Under the pieces are notes generated by a model. It worked only from the letters and a program-made list of their open reading frames with translations, was not told where the DNA came from and ran no database searches. A stretch of 62,000 nt of DNA, from positions 68,585 to 130,584 of the forward strand of contig NMRA01000268.1 of assembly GCA_002633005.1 (NCBI GenBank), written 5' to 3'. Each line of letters starts with the position of its first letter. Positions within the stretch are counted from its first letter, which is position 1. A program made the position numbers and the translations under genes. Shown piece after piece: positions 33,016 to 46,100 of the stretch. The stretch comes from Phoronis australis (Eukaryota; Phoronida; Phoronidae).

Positions 33016-33589
33016 AAAATAATATATACAAACAATTGATACATCTGTCGCATCGTGGCCGCCTTCATCTAAGACCAAAGATTTGGCAATAGTCACTATG
33101 AATGCAAATGAACATTAATTGTTGCCAGCCAATTCATACGAACCATGGTGACGTCCTCGTGTAGTTTGGAAGTAAACTTCAAGATTGCGATGATAAATGT
33201 GTGATTACCCAAAGTAATTTGTATTATACATGGTAGCTAAGGCTGTTATTTAATGCCAAATGGAAATTACAGTATTTGTATATTAAGTTCTTACTGAAAC
33301 AGTTGTAAACCTGTCTTCGATAAAAAACAACTTTTGATTTAGACCACCTACCGTTATGAAATTAGTCGCAAATTCTTCCTTTAGTAAAACTTGAAATAAA
33401 TTTAGTGCTCCACAAGTTGGTATGTCACGTCGTTTTGTGCGCCAAGCATGGTCTCGGCGAATATTGAAGTGTCAAATCTATTCAAACCAAGGGATTACTT
33501 CTCATCTGAGCAAAAAACAAGTTGCTCAAAATCAATAGCCATAGCAGCAAGTGGTCTAAGTGCTTCTTACATGGAAAATAGGCTTGAGT

Positions 33590-33710
33590 TGCTGGCAATA
33601 GTCTGATATAACGTGCCTGCATTTTAAGAACCAGTTTGACACCCATTATTTAGTGGGGGAAAACTGGTTCTCAAAATTCGACCACGTTATATCAGACCAT
33701 TACCGAGTTG
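33590..33710. repeat. short hairpin element
   Basis: Left arm GTCTGATATAACGTG...AGAACCAGTTT, right arm AAACTGGTTCTCAAAATTCG ... CACGTTATATCAGAC, about 38 bp each with a loop of about 20 bp. Confidence 0.8.
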
Positions 33711-33820
33711 CTTAACATAATGTCTGTTGTTTTAACTATGCAAATAGTTTAGCATTGATCGTCGATATGATAACACTTGGTTTCTACTCAAATGTCCCGC
33801 ACAGAGAGGCACTTGTGCCT

Positions 33821-33885
33821 AAGTTCCGCAGTTAGGTGCATCTCCACAATTAGGTGCAGCTCCACAATTAGGCGCATGTGCTCAA
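33821..33885 (+). repeat. 18-bp tandem repeat upstream of arylsulfatase gene 2
   Basis: Three to four tandem copies of TTAGGTGCAGCTCCACAA with small differences, ending about 120 bp before the predicted start codon of gene 2. It could lie in the promoter or 5' UTR. No known factor site is claimed. Confidence 0.6.
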
Positions 33886-34003
33886 TTGCAGGGTTTTACG
33901 ATAAGAAATGTCAAGCTTTTCTTAAATATTTTTCTAGATTCGATTTCTACGTATGCTGTCTGGCCACTAACATCACAGTCATTACGCAGTGCTAGCTTAT
34001 CTG

Positions 34004-34129
34004 ATGTGGAGGTTGGTTTGTGTATCAGGCAGCGTGCCCGTGGTTGTGGTGCTTCTCTTTATTTGTACTACAGCAGACAGGCTTCACACTCAGCGGCCCA
34101 ACATCATACTCATAGTGGCTGATGATTTG
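34004..34129 (+). CDS. ARSB-like: arylsulfatase gene 2, exon 1 (signal peptide)
   Basis: Chosen start ATG at 34004: [10 protein letters not shown], then a [13 protein letters not shown] hydrophobic core typical of a signal peptide, then [12 protein letters not shown], the conserved sulfatase start with two metal-binding Asp. It ends in phase 0 before the donor GTGAGA at 34130. The start is inferred from the signal peptide that follows. A non-coding 5' exon further upstream cannot be excluded. Confidence 0.85.
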
Positions 34130-37100
34130 GTGAGAATGTAGTGGAATCTCATTCAGTTTGTTGAATCAAGAGTCCAAGTCGCACACAAGAGGCATCTTGA
34201 AATTGTTCTGGTTTTACATTCAGGTCATTTTTTGTGCAACCTCTAAGGTAATGCTGGTACTACAATTGTTTCAACAAGGGGTTTATTCATTGCAAAAAAA
34301 TCAAAGCAACATTTTTGCCTCTGATGTAATTTATTGAGGGGTTCAAACCGTACCCCCGCAAGTCCTCCTGTAGATCTGCCATTGTTGGTGGTGGTGTATT
34401 TTCTGTATCAGAAATGATGAGTCAGCATGTTTTCTAAACTTAAGGATTTACAAACCAGCGATCAGGTTTCCTGAAATTTTATGCATGAATTCATTAATTA
34501 TTAGCATTGCACTATGGTTGGTAAAATGTGCACGTGCTTCTGGTTCTCCGATATGAATGTCTATGACAACAATTTGTATATTGTATACTCAAGTCTGTTC
34601 AATTTGTATTTGCTGTTGGTTAACAGTGTCATTTTTAAATTCAAATTGTTTTCCTTTGAAATTAATATAAAAGTTCTTTAACACAGAGAGTATATGGGAT
34701 CTGCTAAATTTATATGAATACCCTATGGATTGTTAAAGGACTGATTGTTTCTGATGTTGTAGACAGAAACTTGATTTTTTCTAGATTGAAGTTCCAAATT
34801 TCGATGAGTTCTCAGAATTGTTGCATGGAGCTCTAATATTTTCCACTTGTGTTGCCCTAGGGATGGAACGATGTGAGTTTTCATGGATCCAACCAGATTC
34901 CAACACCAAATATTGATGCACTGGCGTACTCTGGTGTGATACTCAACAACTACTATGTACAACCTATCTGTACACCGACAAGGGCAGCCCTGTTGACCGG
35001 TAGACATCCTATACATTTGGGTAAGGTTGTGAGTGGCGTCTTGACATTTAACTAAAACAAAACCGCTAGCCTTAACTTTTGGGGGCCCTAATCTAGATCT
35101 GATTTGGAAGACCCCTCCATTTACGATTGAATTTGTTTCATGCCCTGTGCTTGTGTAGCTTAGTGGTAGGGCCAGCTCTGAAATAATTTATGTGCGACTG
35201 CATGAAAATTTTATTTTCCGAATATTAGTCCTTCTGTGCTAACAACTGGATCCATTGCACCTCCTTCCAAAAATTTTATAGTCTTTCATTTTATGAGTAT
35301 TCGAAGGTATCAAAAATTATTTTGCTTTAACTAATGTTATCTTTATTAATTCAGTATTCTATCAATTTGGCTTTGTTTTAGTTAATGTTTTCATATGAAG
35401 TTGCTTACGTGTAATTTCCAAGTCGCATCCCAAATGATACAGTTTTAATGGTCTGTTTTCTGTGTTAATGAACTGCTATTGAAATGTGCCTAAAGTCACA
35501 AAGGTTTGTGGCCTGCTCAAGGTTGGTCATTAATTCTGTCTGCTAGGCCTTCAACATGGTGTGCTGAGGGGTGCTAGGCCTGATGGATTAGGTTTGAATG
35601 AGACACTGCTGCCTCAGTATTTGCACCAACTTGGCTACAGAACACACATGGTTGGCAAGGTATGTTTAACTTAGTGCATGCATATAGGAATTGTGCTGTG
35701 AGAACATTGAAGGAGAAAATGTCAGTCATCTGTTCTCTCCCACACCAATTGTGAAACTCATATTGATGTTGAGAGTTTCAGGTGACAATGAAGCATAGCA
35801 ATTTAAGCTTAGGATTCCCACTTTGGTGATCAGGTTCAAGTCCTTGTTACTAAGGCTGACAATTGAACATGACATTCAGATATCGCCTACACCTCCATGT
35901 TCAATTTTACTGTAGCAGTATATTGAATCAGAGCCTGGATTGAATACAAAAGCGGTTTCTTGGGCTTTGCTAATATTTTGAAAATCATTTAGCGTGCTTT
36001 TTTCCTCTACCTGGTCACAATCAACTTCCTCCACAAATCTCTTTAACTTTGCAGCTGATGTTTCTCTGATAATAAGGATTAGAGGTGATACACCTCCACT
36101 CACTGTGTACGAAAGTCGCGGACAAAAAATCGACGTTTATGACATTGTTCAAAATTCGAGGATCATTTAAAGAACAGTTTTTGGACCTTGTACGAATTTC
36201 GTGGACTATGAAAAACTCATTTCGGACGAAATATTTATTCTTGGTCGAAAATGGCGGGCTGTCCGAAAATCGCGCAACTTAACCGTGTCTCTTATTGAAG
36301 CATGGGTTATCACCGGAATCCTTTACTTTCCTAAAGGAATCCAAAGAATGAGAGCTAGCCATCTGCCATATATCTCATCATCAGTATGTTTAGTAATATG
36401 ATCCATCATGAACGCTGAGCAATGTAAAGCCTACACAACCAAACCTTCAAATGCAACTCATGTGCAAATGATAAAGTACATCCTCACTTAGGGCAGGTAG
36501 TAATTGTGCAATATTTAGTGCAATGGGTTGAAATATGTGGCCTGCGCATGTCTGGTGCTGTGCAAAAGCCATCACAATAAGTCCACCTGCACTATTTTTA
36601 GGAATTGTGCTCTAGCAGGTGACAACTAGCTCTGGATGAAATCACCAATACAAGGTTTAGTATCTTTCCTACGAAACAGCCTCTGTGTGTATGTGTTTGT
36701 TCATGCTCTATATTTTGTACTCTTTCAGTGGCACTTAGGAATGTATGCAAATGAGTTCACACCCACGTATCGAGGTTTTGAAACTCACTATGGCTATTAC
36801 CAAGGTGCTGAAGATTATTTTGACCACACAAGTTGGCAGGTAAGGCTATCTCACAAGCAAGAAACTGTGGTATGTTTAGGGCAGGTTGTTGAGGCTTGCA
36901 AAGTAAGGGAATCTCCTTAATCTCTGACTCGCTAGTATGAGTCACACGTTTTGAACATACCATTTAAGTTTATGTAGTATCCTAGAAAACATCCAAATTT
37001 GGTAAACATCAGGATGTCATATGTCAGTTATGGCTATCAGATTCATGTGAAATTTTAAGATACTGTGCTTTTTTTACTGTTCTCTGAAACTCTGTTAGGA

Positions 37101-40100
37101 TTGTTTTAGAGTCCATAGAGTTCCTGTTTTTGATAAGCCCTCATGCAACAGTGATTCACTTAAAAATGTTTCACTGTTGCACGAGGGGCTATCAAAAACT
37201 AGAATTTTACAAACTTAGAAGTTGCATATAACAAAGACAAAATAATATTTCAGAAAACTGTAACAGCGTTTTTGAGATTCGTCTATTTATACGAAATGAA
37301 ATTTATAACATAGTTTTGTTATTAATGAACGTTTCTCTTTTGCTTCGTTTACTACAAAGACATGGTGATGCGACTGAATTATTAACAGATTGGTATCGAG
37401 TTGAAAAACTTCATAAAAGACTCATATTTCTTACAGAACTTGTATTAAAGCTGCTATAAACCCACCTTCCATCACAAAATCAATTTTTGATTTAGACCAC
37501 TTACCGATATCAATTGGTCCCGAATTGTTCTTTTGTCAAAATGGATGGGATTTATGGGCATGGAAGGAATTGACTGTTGGTTATTTATCTTACACGCGTT
37601 GAACAACCTGAGTGCAATGGAGCTGTGTTTTGTGTATTGTACTCCCAGAGACTACTTAAACGGTGACCTCTGACATCGAAAGTTCAAAACTAAAGTTAGG
37701 TCACTGTCGACTCAACATCGTTAGCTGACTCGATCATCAAACTTTCCCAAAATAATATAGCAGTATAAATAACACTCAACACGCAATCAGGTAACAAACA
37801 TAACATCTGGTGCAAAACTGTTACTTATATGACACTTCTGTCTCAGTTTTATATAGCATCTGCAACTCAGGCACCGATTCCTCGATAACTACAATTATGT
37901 TGTTATTTAACTACGCTATTTTCTTTAGATGTTTCAAGTTCAATGCACAATCACCGTTGTTTTCATCTTTTTTGTTCATTTTCAAGTAATAAATCGTTAC
38001 ATTTCAAATCGTTTCTTTTGCTAAGAGAAAACTTGTAACATAACTAGCAAGTACATATTACATATGGATGTGATCCACCATGTGAACAGTCTGGGAGAAG
38101 TATTTAAAAAATCTGTCGAAATGTGAAAGAAACTTAAGAATTTGAAGTGTATGGGATAAATACAAAATCTACTTCGATTGGTGTATGTGATGTAATATCC
38201 CACTCAACATTATTCCGTGTATTCACGGAATAGTTGCTCATGGGATAGTACTTCATCTACACCACTCTCTGTACGTTTTGTGCATTTCTAGAGACCAGAA
38301 CTATGAGCTGACTTGTCACAGTGTGACAAACTTGGTGTAAGGAAGTGACTAATTTTCAGTTCTTGGTATAGACCAAAAATTACTTCTCATCTAAATAATG
38401 AACAAGTAGAGACCAATATTATAGCGTTAAGTAAATAAATCAAAGTTCTGTTTCTTCGACAGAACATTTGTTCTTCCTTAACAGCATAATTCAAAGGCTT
38501 AAAAAATCAAGACCTGCTTTAATTGTAGCTAATAGAAAAAAAGAAACAAAATTATCAAGTTTCGTGCAAACAAATTGTGGAAAATTTTGCGATCTCCATT
38601 TGATTTAACATTTAAGAAATCTGATTTGTTGTAATGAAGCTATCTTATTTACCTTAAAATGGAAATTGCATGCCTCAGACTTTTCAGCTGAAGGTAAATT
38701 GAAAACCTTCATTCTTTACTAAAGGTGTCAGCTTTATCCAAATTGCATTTTTCATTTTAAGTGCATCAGTTCATTAATAACAAAATTCCATGCTTCATAA
38801 TTTATACTGACAGGTCTAAGATAGCAGAATGGAAGTGAAACTAATAAATTAGTGGCTGATTATAAGTCACTTCACTCAATCATTTCGAATCCCTTCTTGC
38901 CCCCAGAGTGATGGCTATAAAGGGCTTGACTTCAGGAGAAACATGGAGCCTGTACGGGATGCGTCTAATCAGTATTCAACTGAATTATTCACCAGTGAGT
39001 CAGAGAAAATCATTCGTCAACATAATCAATCAGAGGTGAGTCTATCGATCTCGTAACACACCTGTGCCTCAACTCCAATCCCGCTTCTTGAACTCTAACC
39101 CAACTTAGGTTTGATATGGCCCTGTAAAAATTTGAAAACTTGGGAAATGATAGTAATGGACAAAGAATGGGTAAAAACTTCCAGCAAACTCATGGAAATT
39201 TTCTGGAAATCATAATTTTGTAAGACCAAGTGCAGGGTCATGCATTCAATTGTTCTTGGTGAAAATCATGAGAAAGTTGTTTGTGGGGAAACTAATTCAT
39301 GGAATTTAATTGAAGAGGAAATAGATTGAGTGGACACCATGTTTGACATTTGTTGGTTTACATTCTGTAGATCAATGTGCTATACCTGTGGTGAGATCTG
39401 GCCACTTGGGGAACAGAAAAGGTCAATTTTCTCCTATAATTCCACACGCTGCTAACTCACAGATCACCATTTCAGTACCCATCATTTTTCTAGGTTATGC
39501 TAATAGGGTTGCGAGCATGCCCCCGAAACTCTCGCATGATTTTGTATAGTCCCGCAAGAGCTTGTGTTTGTTGCAAGACCCTCACTTTTACGGAATGGAC
39601 CCCTGTTGTGCTTAGTAATTGTTCTCATATTTAGCACACAATATGGAGGACAGGTAAAATTTTTTTCCACTAATACTTAAGATTGACAAAATTTTAGTTT
39701 TTAATAACTTGATTTGCACTGAGTCATGCTATGAACATTCCCACTAAATAAAATTGGTTCTAACCCCAGTGGTTAAGGTAAACGGCGGGGTATGGAAAAT
39801 TGAACTAGACCGTATTTATCCACCTTGGCTGAGTCGCACTCGGCTCACGATCAAAGGGATGCCGCCAGGCTGCTCTAGTCATCGAGTCACGAGCGAGGAT
39901 AATTGGCTTCGCTCATGCGGATATGATCAGCTGATTACAATCTAGCTAGCAGACTGTACTTTTTATGGTGAGAGTTTTACGTAGTTTTTACTGTAATATT
40001 TGAAAAGAGGAGCGAAAACAAATATGAGTACAACTTTGAATTTTTCAAATCGGCCCAGGATAAGAGATTTTGCAACACAGCAACACTCACGATTACTTTC

Positions 40101-43100
40101 ATTCGGCGCGCACTAATACAAAAATATAGGACCCAAGTTATTTAGATTTTGGAACACATGCATTGCAATATTCAAAATACTTTTATTATGAATCTTACAA
40201 GCTGTAAAACGACGTTGTTAATTTCATTGTGTTCATTCATTGTCATCCGTCAAATCGGCAATTTCCGAGATGTGATCTGCGGCGTGCGCGTATGTGTACA
40301 AAACACGTGATTGTTATGTTCCTGAAGTACGAAAATTAAGAAGGCTTTAACATGCCGTTATTATTGACAGGGACACGATAAAACGAATTTGGATTTTGAC
40401 TATAGTCTTGATACAGCGATCTGACTGACCACTGCGTCAGTGTCTCCGTTAGACCCAGAAATTTCACACAGCCCGGGTAGTTCATTTCGTCCCCAACATG
40501 TAGATCGAGCCTTGGACTATTAATACTCCACGGCAGAGCTAACGACAGTCGGCCTGTGCACACAAAATCTGTGAGTTAACCAGCACTCACCTTGCACGTT
40601 ACAGCCGTTTAAGTGAAAAACAATCTAGTAAACGCCATTTTCTTGCATAATCCTCCGCCTTTTGTAACAAAAAAGTCTATCGTCGATGACCCGCACACGC
40701 ACGCTCACTCACTCTCATACACAGACGACCTTCAAAACAAACGTCACGTGACAACAACATGTGTGTTCATCCAGAGATTTTTCTCTTGTTGTGGAGTACG
40801 ATGTAGCGCACATTTGGACTTAATCGCAATTAATCTGGACTCCACATGAACTTTAAAAATTGTAAAACATCAGGAAGATTTCAGGTAATTTGTTGAGTCG
40901 AAACTATATTTTTATTCAAGAGTACAAGTTTTCCTATTGACGATGGCGATTCAGCGGCGACGCATCAGTCGGCAAGTTTTCGCCCTGTGATGAGCACAAT
41001 TTTTTGAAAAATTATCGTAATTTAACAACGGAAGTTCATAGCAATGCACCACAATTTTGTAGAAAGACTGTCATAGGCTAAAAATTCGTCACAAAGCGTA
41101 AATTTTATGAATCCTAGCTTCCGATTTTACCCGTTTGGGAAACCGGCTTTCAACTGCCGTAGGCTACAATAAGAATCCCCTCCCCGTGAAATGATTTTTT
41201 CTAAGCGTTTATTAGAGCCAATACAGTATACAGCTTTCCACCAAGGCTAGGTGATACTACGACATTATTCTTTGTTGCATTAGTAACTGGTCTTGGCTAA
41301 TATTATCATTTTATGGCCTGGTCATCCATTCAGCCAAAAGTAGTTCCAGAGGTGGCTTATCAGCCAATTATTCACGCATGCTGACTCACAATAGAAGCCT
41401 GATAAGAGTGAAGGTGGATAAATGCGGTGTTCCTACAGTTTCTTGTTTTAGTGGATGTGTTCACGACATGGTGGACGTCCTAAGACAATATTTTGCAAAG
41501 CTCCCATTATTGACATTATTAGCTTTTGAAAACTGAAAAAATGGCAATTACTTTTGTGCAAATTAAGTGGAGAATTGACGTATGCCTTTGAATTTGTGTT
41601 AAGAGTACATTGTGATTTACATCAAATAACAATCCATGTTCCCGGCCACTTGATGATAAATCTATATACAAGCTACAAGCTGGAGATCTGTATTACATTT
41701 TGTTGTACAGGGTCCAATTGTAATTGGATTTAGAAATCTGGTTCAGAGATCGAGTTTCAGACATGGACCAGATTTCTAAATCCAATTGAAATTGGACCTT
41801 GTACAACAAAATGTAATACAGAGAGATTGAAGAGTTTTAGCAAACTTCTGAACTCCCGTGTCTTTGTGTATTGGTAGGAAATTCTGCTACAACTTGGGAA
41901 GATGTCTTCATTTCTTGTCAGCTAAGAAGTTCAGAAATGGAATTTTTGGCAAACTAATTTTGTAATTAAATTATGTTCTTTCATCACAGAATCAAATGTT
42001 TTTAAAACCATATTAAACTTAGTAGGGAATTTTCAAAGTCATTTTTTGAGTTTCTGTTGGTACACCTGCAAAAATTCTTCAGCGGTTATGATCTTCACTT
42101 TCTGAGCCTGATTTGGCAGTAAAATGCAAATACATGTATATGAGAAAACTGTAACTTACAAAATGTTCCTGTTCTAGTTTCTTGATTAATGAATCTGTTT
42201 TCTAAAGTAAAGAGACTCAGTGTAACCTAAATAACCGACATGGTCCTAAAACACAACTAAACACCATAAGACCTGTTTATAAGTATAGTGTATACGTTCA
42301 AAGACATGTTGTCAATATGCTAAAACTATTGTATAAATTGAAATTATGTTTCAGTAAAAATCTCTTTCAGCCATTATTCCTCTACCTTGCCCATCAAGCT
42401 GTGCACATTGGAAACTACAAAGGTGTCCCATTGCAAGTACCAGAGGAATACACACGACGCTTTGCACACATCAAAAATAAAAAGCGACGGACATTTGCAG
42501 GTTTTACATTTATGATTTTGTTGATGATTTTACTAAATGACAGCATAATGAAAATTACCTTCTCACTTGATTGCAATAGAGTGTCTGGTGGACAACATTC
42601 AGCATTTCTGAGTGAGGACAGATGTCAGTGGGATTTTCTAATGTTTTGTATATGCCCACGCCTATATACATGTGTGTGGTCGCATGTTATTGTCACTTTC
42701 TCTTAGCATCTGATCATTAGTTTATCCAGGTATCTACTTGATACATCAGAAAACGCTTGTCGGATTTTGAAGAAAATTAGCATTAGGGTGTAGGTCATCA
42801 CCACAACCGCACGTACCTCTTTTCAGTCTGCCCCACCTTGGGATTAAGAGGTCATGGTTCTGTCAGAGTATCTTTGGGGAAGAGCGTTTCCAGATGATAT
42901 CTAGAGAATGGATGGACGCATTTCATTGAAACTTGACACAAAAGTATTTGATATCAGTGCGCTGGCACCACTAAATTTTCAGGCTGGTTTGACTGTTTCA
43001 GCACCTCCTAGTGGCCATTTTGTTCTCAAGAAGGGGCTCTTCAAGTGTTGTTTTGGGGGAAGAGAATTTCCGTGTTAAATCTAAAAGAACCGATAAGCAG

Positions 43101-46100
43101 ATTTCAATGAAACTTTACAGAGAGCTATATCACGTGAATGCGCCGGCACCATTTGATTTTCGGGTGGATTTGACATCTGCAGCACCTCGTACTGGCCATT
43201 TTGTATGAGAATGTTTCAGATGATAAGTAGAAAATCGATTAAAGGATTTCAATGATACATAAGTATGTCATCTCGATGCACTAGCGGCATTTCATTTTCG
43301 TCAGATTTGACCACTGCTGCACGTCATAGAGGCAATATTTGGGGAAGAGTGTTTTCGGATAATACATGTATTTGTATCTAGTAAATCGATTGAAAGATTT
43401 CAATGGAGCTTGACAGGGAGGTGTGTGATGTCAATGCATCGGCTACATTAAATTTTTGGGCAGACTTGGACATTGCTGCACCTCCTAGTGGCCATTTTGT
43501 ACTCAGCAAGGGGGTGTCAAATGTTGCTTGGAGGAAGAGCGTTTCCGACTGATGGAATTTGATGCTTGACACTGAGGTATACAATGTCAATACGCCAGCA
43601 CCATTTGATTTTCATATATGGATTTGACCTCTACAACACCTTAATAGTGTCCATTTTGGGGAAGGCCACTTCTGGAGGATTTCTAGAGAATCGGTTGATG
43701 GCTTTTAATGAAACTTGACAGAAGTATGTGACGTGCGCTGTTAGCATTAAAATTTCGGGCAGATTTGACTATTACAGCACCTCCTATAGTGACCATTTTG
43801 TTCTCAAGGGGTTTTCATGTGTTGTTTGGGGAAAGAGCATTTCTGGACGATATCTAGAGACTATTGACGGATTTTGATGAAATGTGACTCACATGAATTT
43901 GATGACAATGCGCTGACACCATTAAATTTTTGTGCTGATTCGACTACTGCAGCACCTCCTAGTGGCCCTTAGAAACATATCGTTTGCGATGCACTGTGGC
44001 TCCGTGTCAATTCCCTAGCGTTGCTCTTTTTATAAAATAATTATTTGCAATGATCATGCATGCCTGCTGTGAGATATTCACATCATTAACTCAGAATTAT
44101 CCTTGAATCGAAAAAATTGTTTTTGATACTGTCAATGCTGTCCAAAATTTGAAATTGGATTAAGGGTAGTCGCTTCTGTGTTTTCGTAATAGTTATAAAG
44201 AGTTGTACATTGAATGTGTGACGACAATGATAGTCCAGACATTTATGGAAGCTCAACGTGTTGCAAGCTGCTATATTTACTTGATGAGTTAAGTGGTCTC
44301 AATTTTACATTGTGCAACTGAATTTTTTTTGAAGCGTGTGAAGAATTATTGTACCTTTTAGCAAATTGTTGTAAAATGCAGTTGTAGTATTTCTATTGAT
44401 TATTGCTATAGTTTTGTAGATATCTAATTCATTAACACATGTGAGTGATAACTGTACCAACATTTAGTCTTTTTTGTGCATTGTCTTTGTTCATATAGCA
44501 TCTGATTGTCTTCAAAAACTATTTTCTTTTAGGTATGGTTTCTGCTCTTGACGACTCTGTGGGTAATATTACCAAAGCCTTGCATTCAAAAGGATTGCTA
44601 AACAATTCCATCATTGTCTTCACCACAGACAATGGTGGTCCAGCCAATGGGTACGGCAGAAACTGTGCCTGCAACTGGCCACTTAGGTATAGTATGAATT
44701 CGTGGGCACATTACACAATGCTACTGCCTTGCAGTTTACAAGTGTATTGAAAGGTCTTGATGTTGTTTACCATGACTTGGAAACACAAAATGGCTGCAAT
44801 GGAAACAAGTTATAAGAGAAAACATTAAAGCGTGTTTTGCTAACCATAATGTCTACCTCACGATTAACTAGTCCGGCCGACTGCATGCGTGGAATGATAA
44901 TTGTGTGAAAATATTGCATCCTGTTCTCTTAAGTGTTACATCTGTCGATGAATTTTTACACTCGTAATATCATAGCTCTCGAATTTACGATTTGTGTCTT
45001 CACATAAAATTTCTGTCAGTCTCACTACATCATTCCATCAGTTGGAACTCAGATAGCCAGTGCCTTCTCAGACAAGGGATAATTGCTAAAAGGATACTAA
45101 ATCTGGTTTTGGTAGTTTCACCTAAAACTGTTTATATTCTACCTCCTGATGCACCCTCGAGTGACAGAAACATTATAATTCAATATCCTAATTAATTTTT
45201 TTTGCATCGTGGCTTGAGATTGAACTTGATCCATTCCGTTTGTCGAATTAAAACAAAAACACTATGGGCCTGTATAGTTGTATACAATGACAAATTGTCA
45301 TCGATTTGCCCCAGCTTCAAGTTGTTATTTTGTCCGGGTGTCTACAAAATATCTCAAAAACACCTTGTCGGATTGTGATGAGATTTGGCACAAGGATGTA
45401 CGGCATAACCAGAACGGTTCGTGCCACTTTTCAATCTGCCCCCACCCCCTGGGGTCAGGGAAGGCGTGGTTATTTCAGTATTTTTGGGGGAAGGACGTTT
45501 CCAGATAACATCTAGAGAGTGGATTGATGGATTTCAGTGAAACTTTTACACAGAGGTATGCGATAATACGTTGGCACCATTAAATATCTGGGTGGATTTG
45601 ACCACTGCAGCACCTCCTAGTAGCCATTTTGTTGTCAACAAGTCTTTTCATGTGTTGTTTTGAGGGTAAGGGTGTTTCCGGATGATTTTGTGAGTGCCGA
45701 TTGACTGACTTCAATAAAACTTGACACAGAGGTATATCATGGGAATTCGCCAACACCATTTGGTTTTTGGATAAATTCAACTATTGGCCATTTTGTGTGA
45801 CAGCGTTTCTGTGTAATATACATAAAAGCGATTGTAAGACTTCAATGTAAGTTGACACAAAAATTATGTGATGCCACTGCGCTGGCACCATTAAGTTTTC
45901 AGGTGGATTTGTCCACTGGAGCACCTCCTGGTGGCCGTTTTGTTCTTGATAAGGGGATTTTCAAGTGTTGCTTTGGGGGAGGACTATTTCTGGATGATAT
46001 CTAGAAAACCGATTATGGATTTCATTGAAACTTGACACAGAAAAGGAGCTGGCACCATTTGTTTTTGGGTGCAGATTCAACAATTGCGGTGCCTCCTAGT

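Larger units (their letters stand above)
36840..38906 (+). other. intron 4 of arylsulfatase gene 2
   Basis: Holds the foldback at 37121 and the dispersed repeat at 37650. A phrase near 37480 (TTTTTGATTTAGACCACTTA) also occurs near 33330. No coding sequence is recognised. Confidence 0.8.
39036..42370 (+). other. intron 5 of arylsulfatase gene 2
   Basis: GTGAGT...TTTCAG, the longest intron of the gene. It holds the repeat copy at 41326-41470 and the foldback at 41688. No coding sequence is recognised. Confidence 0.8.
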
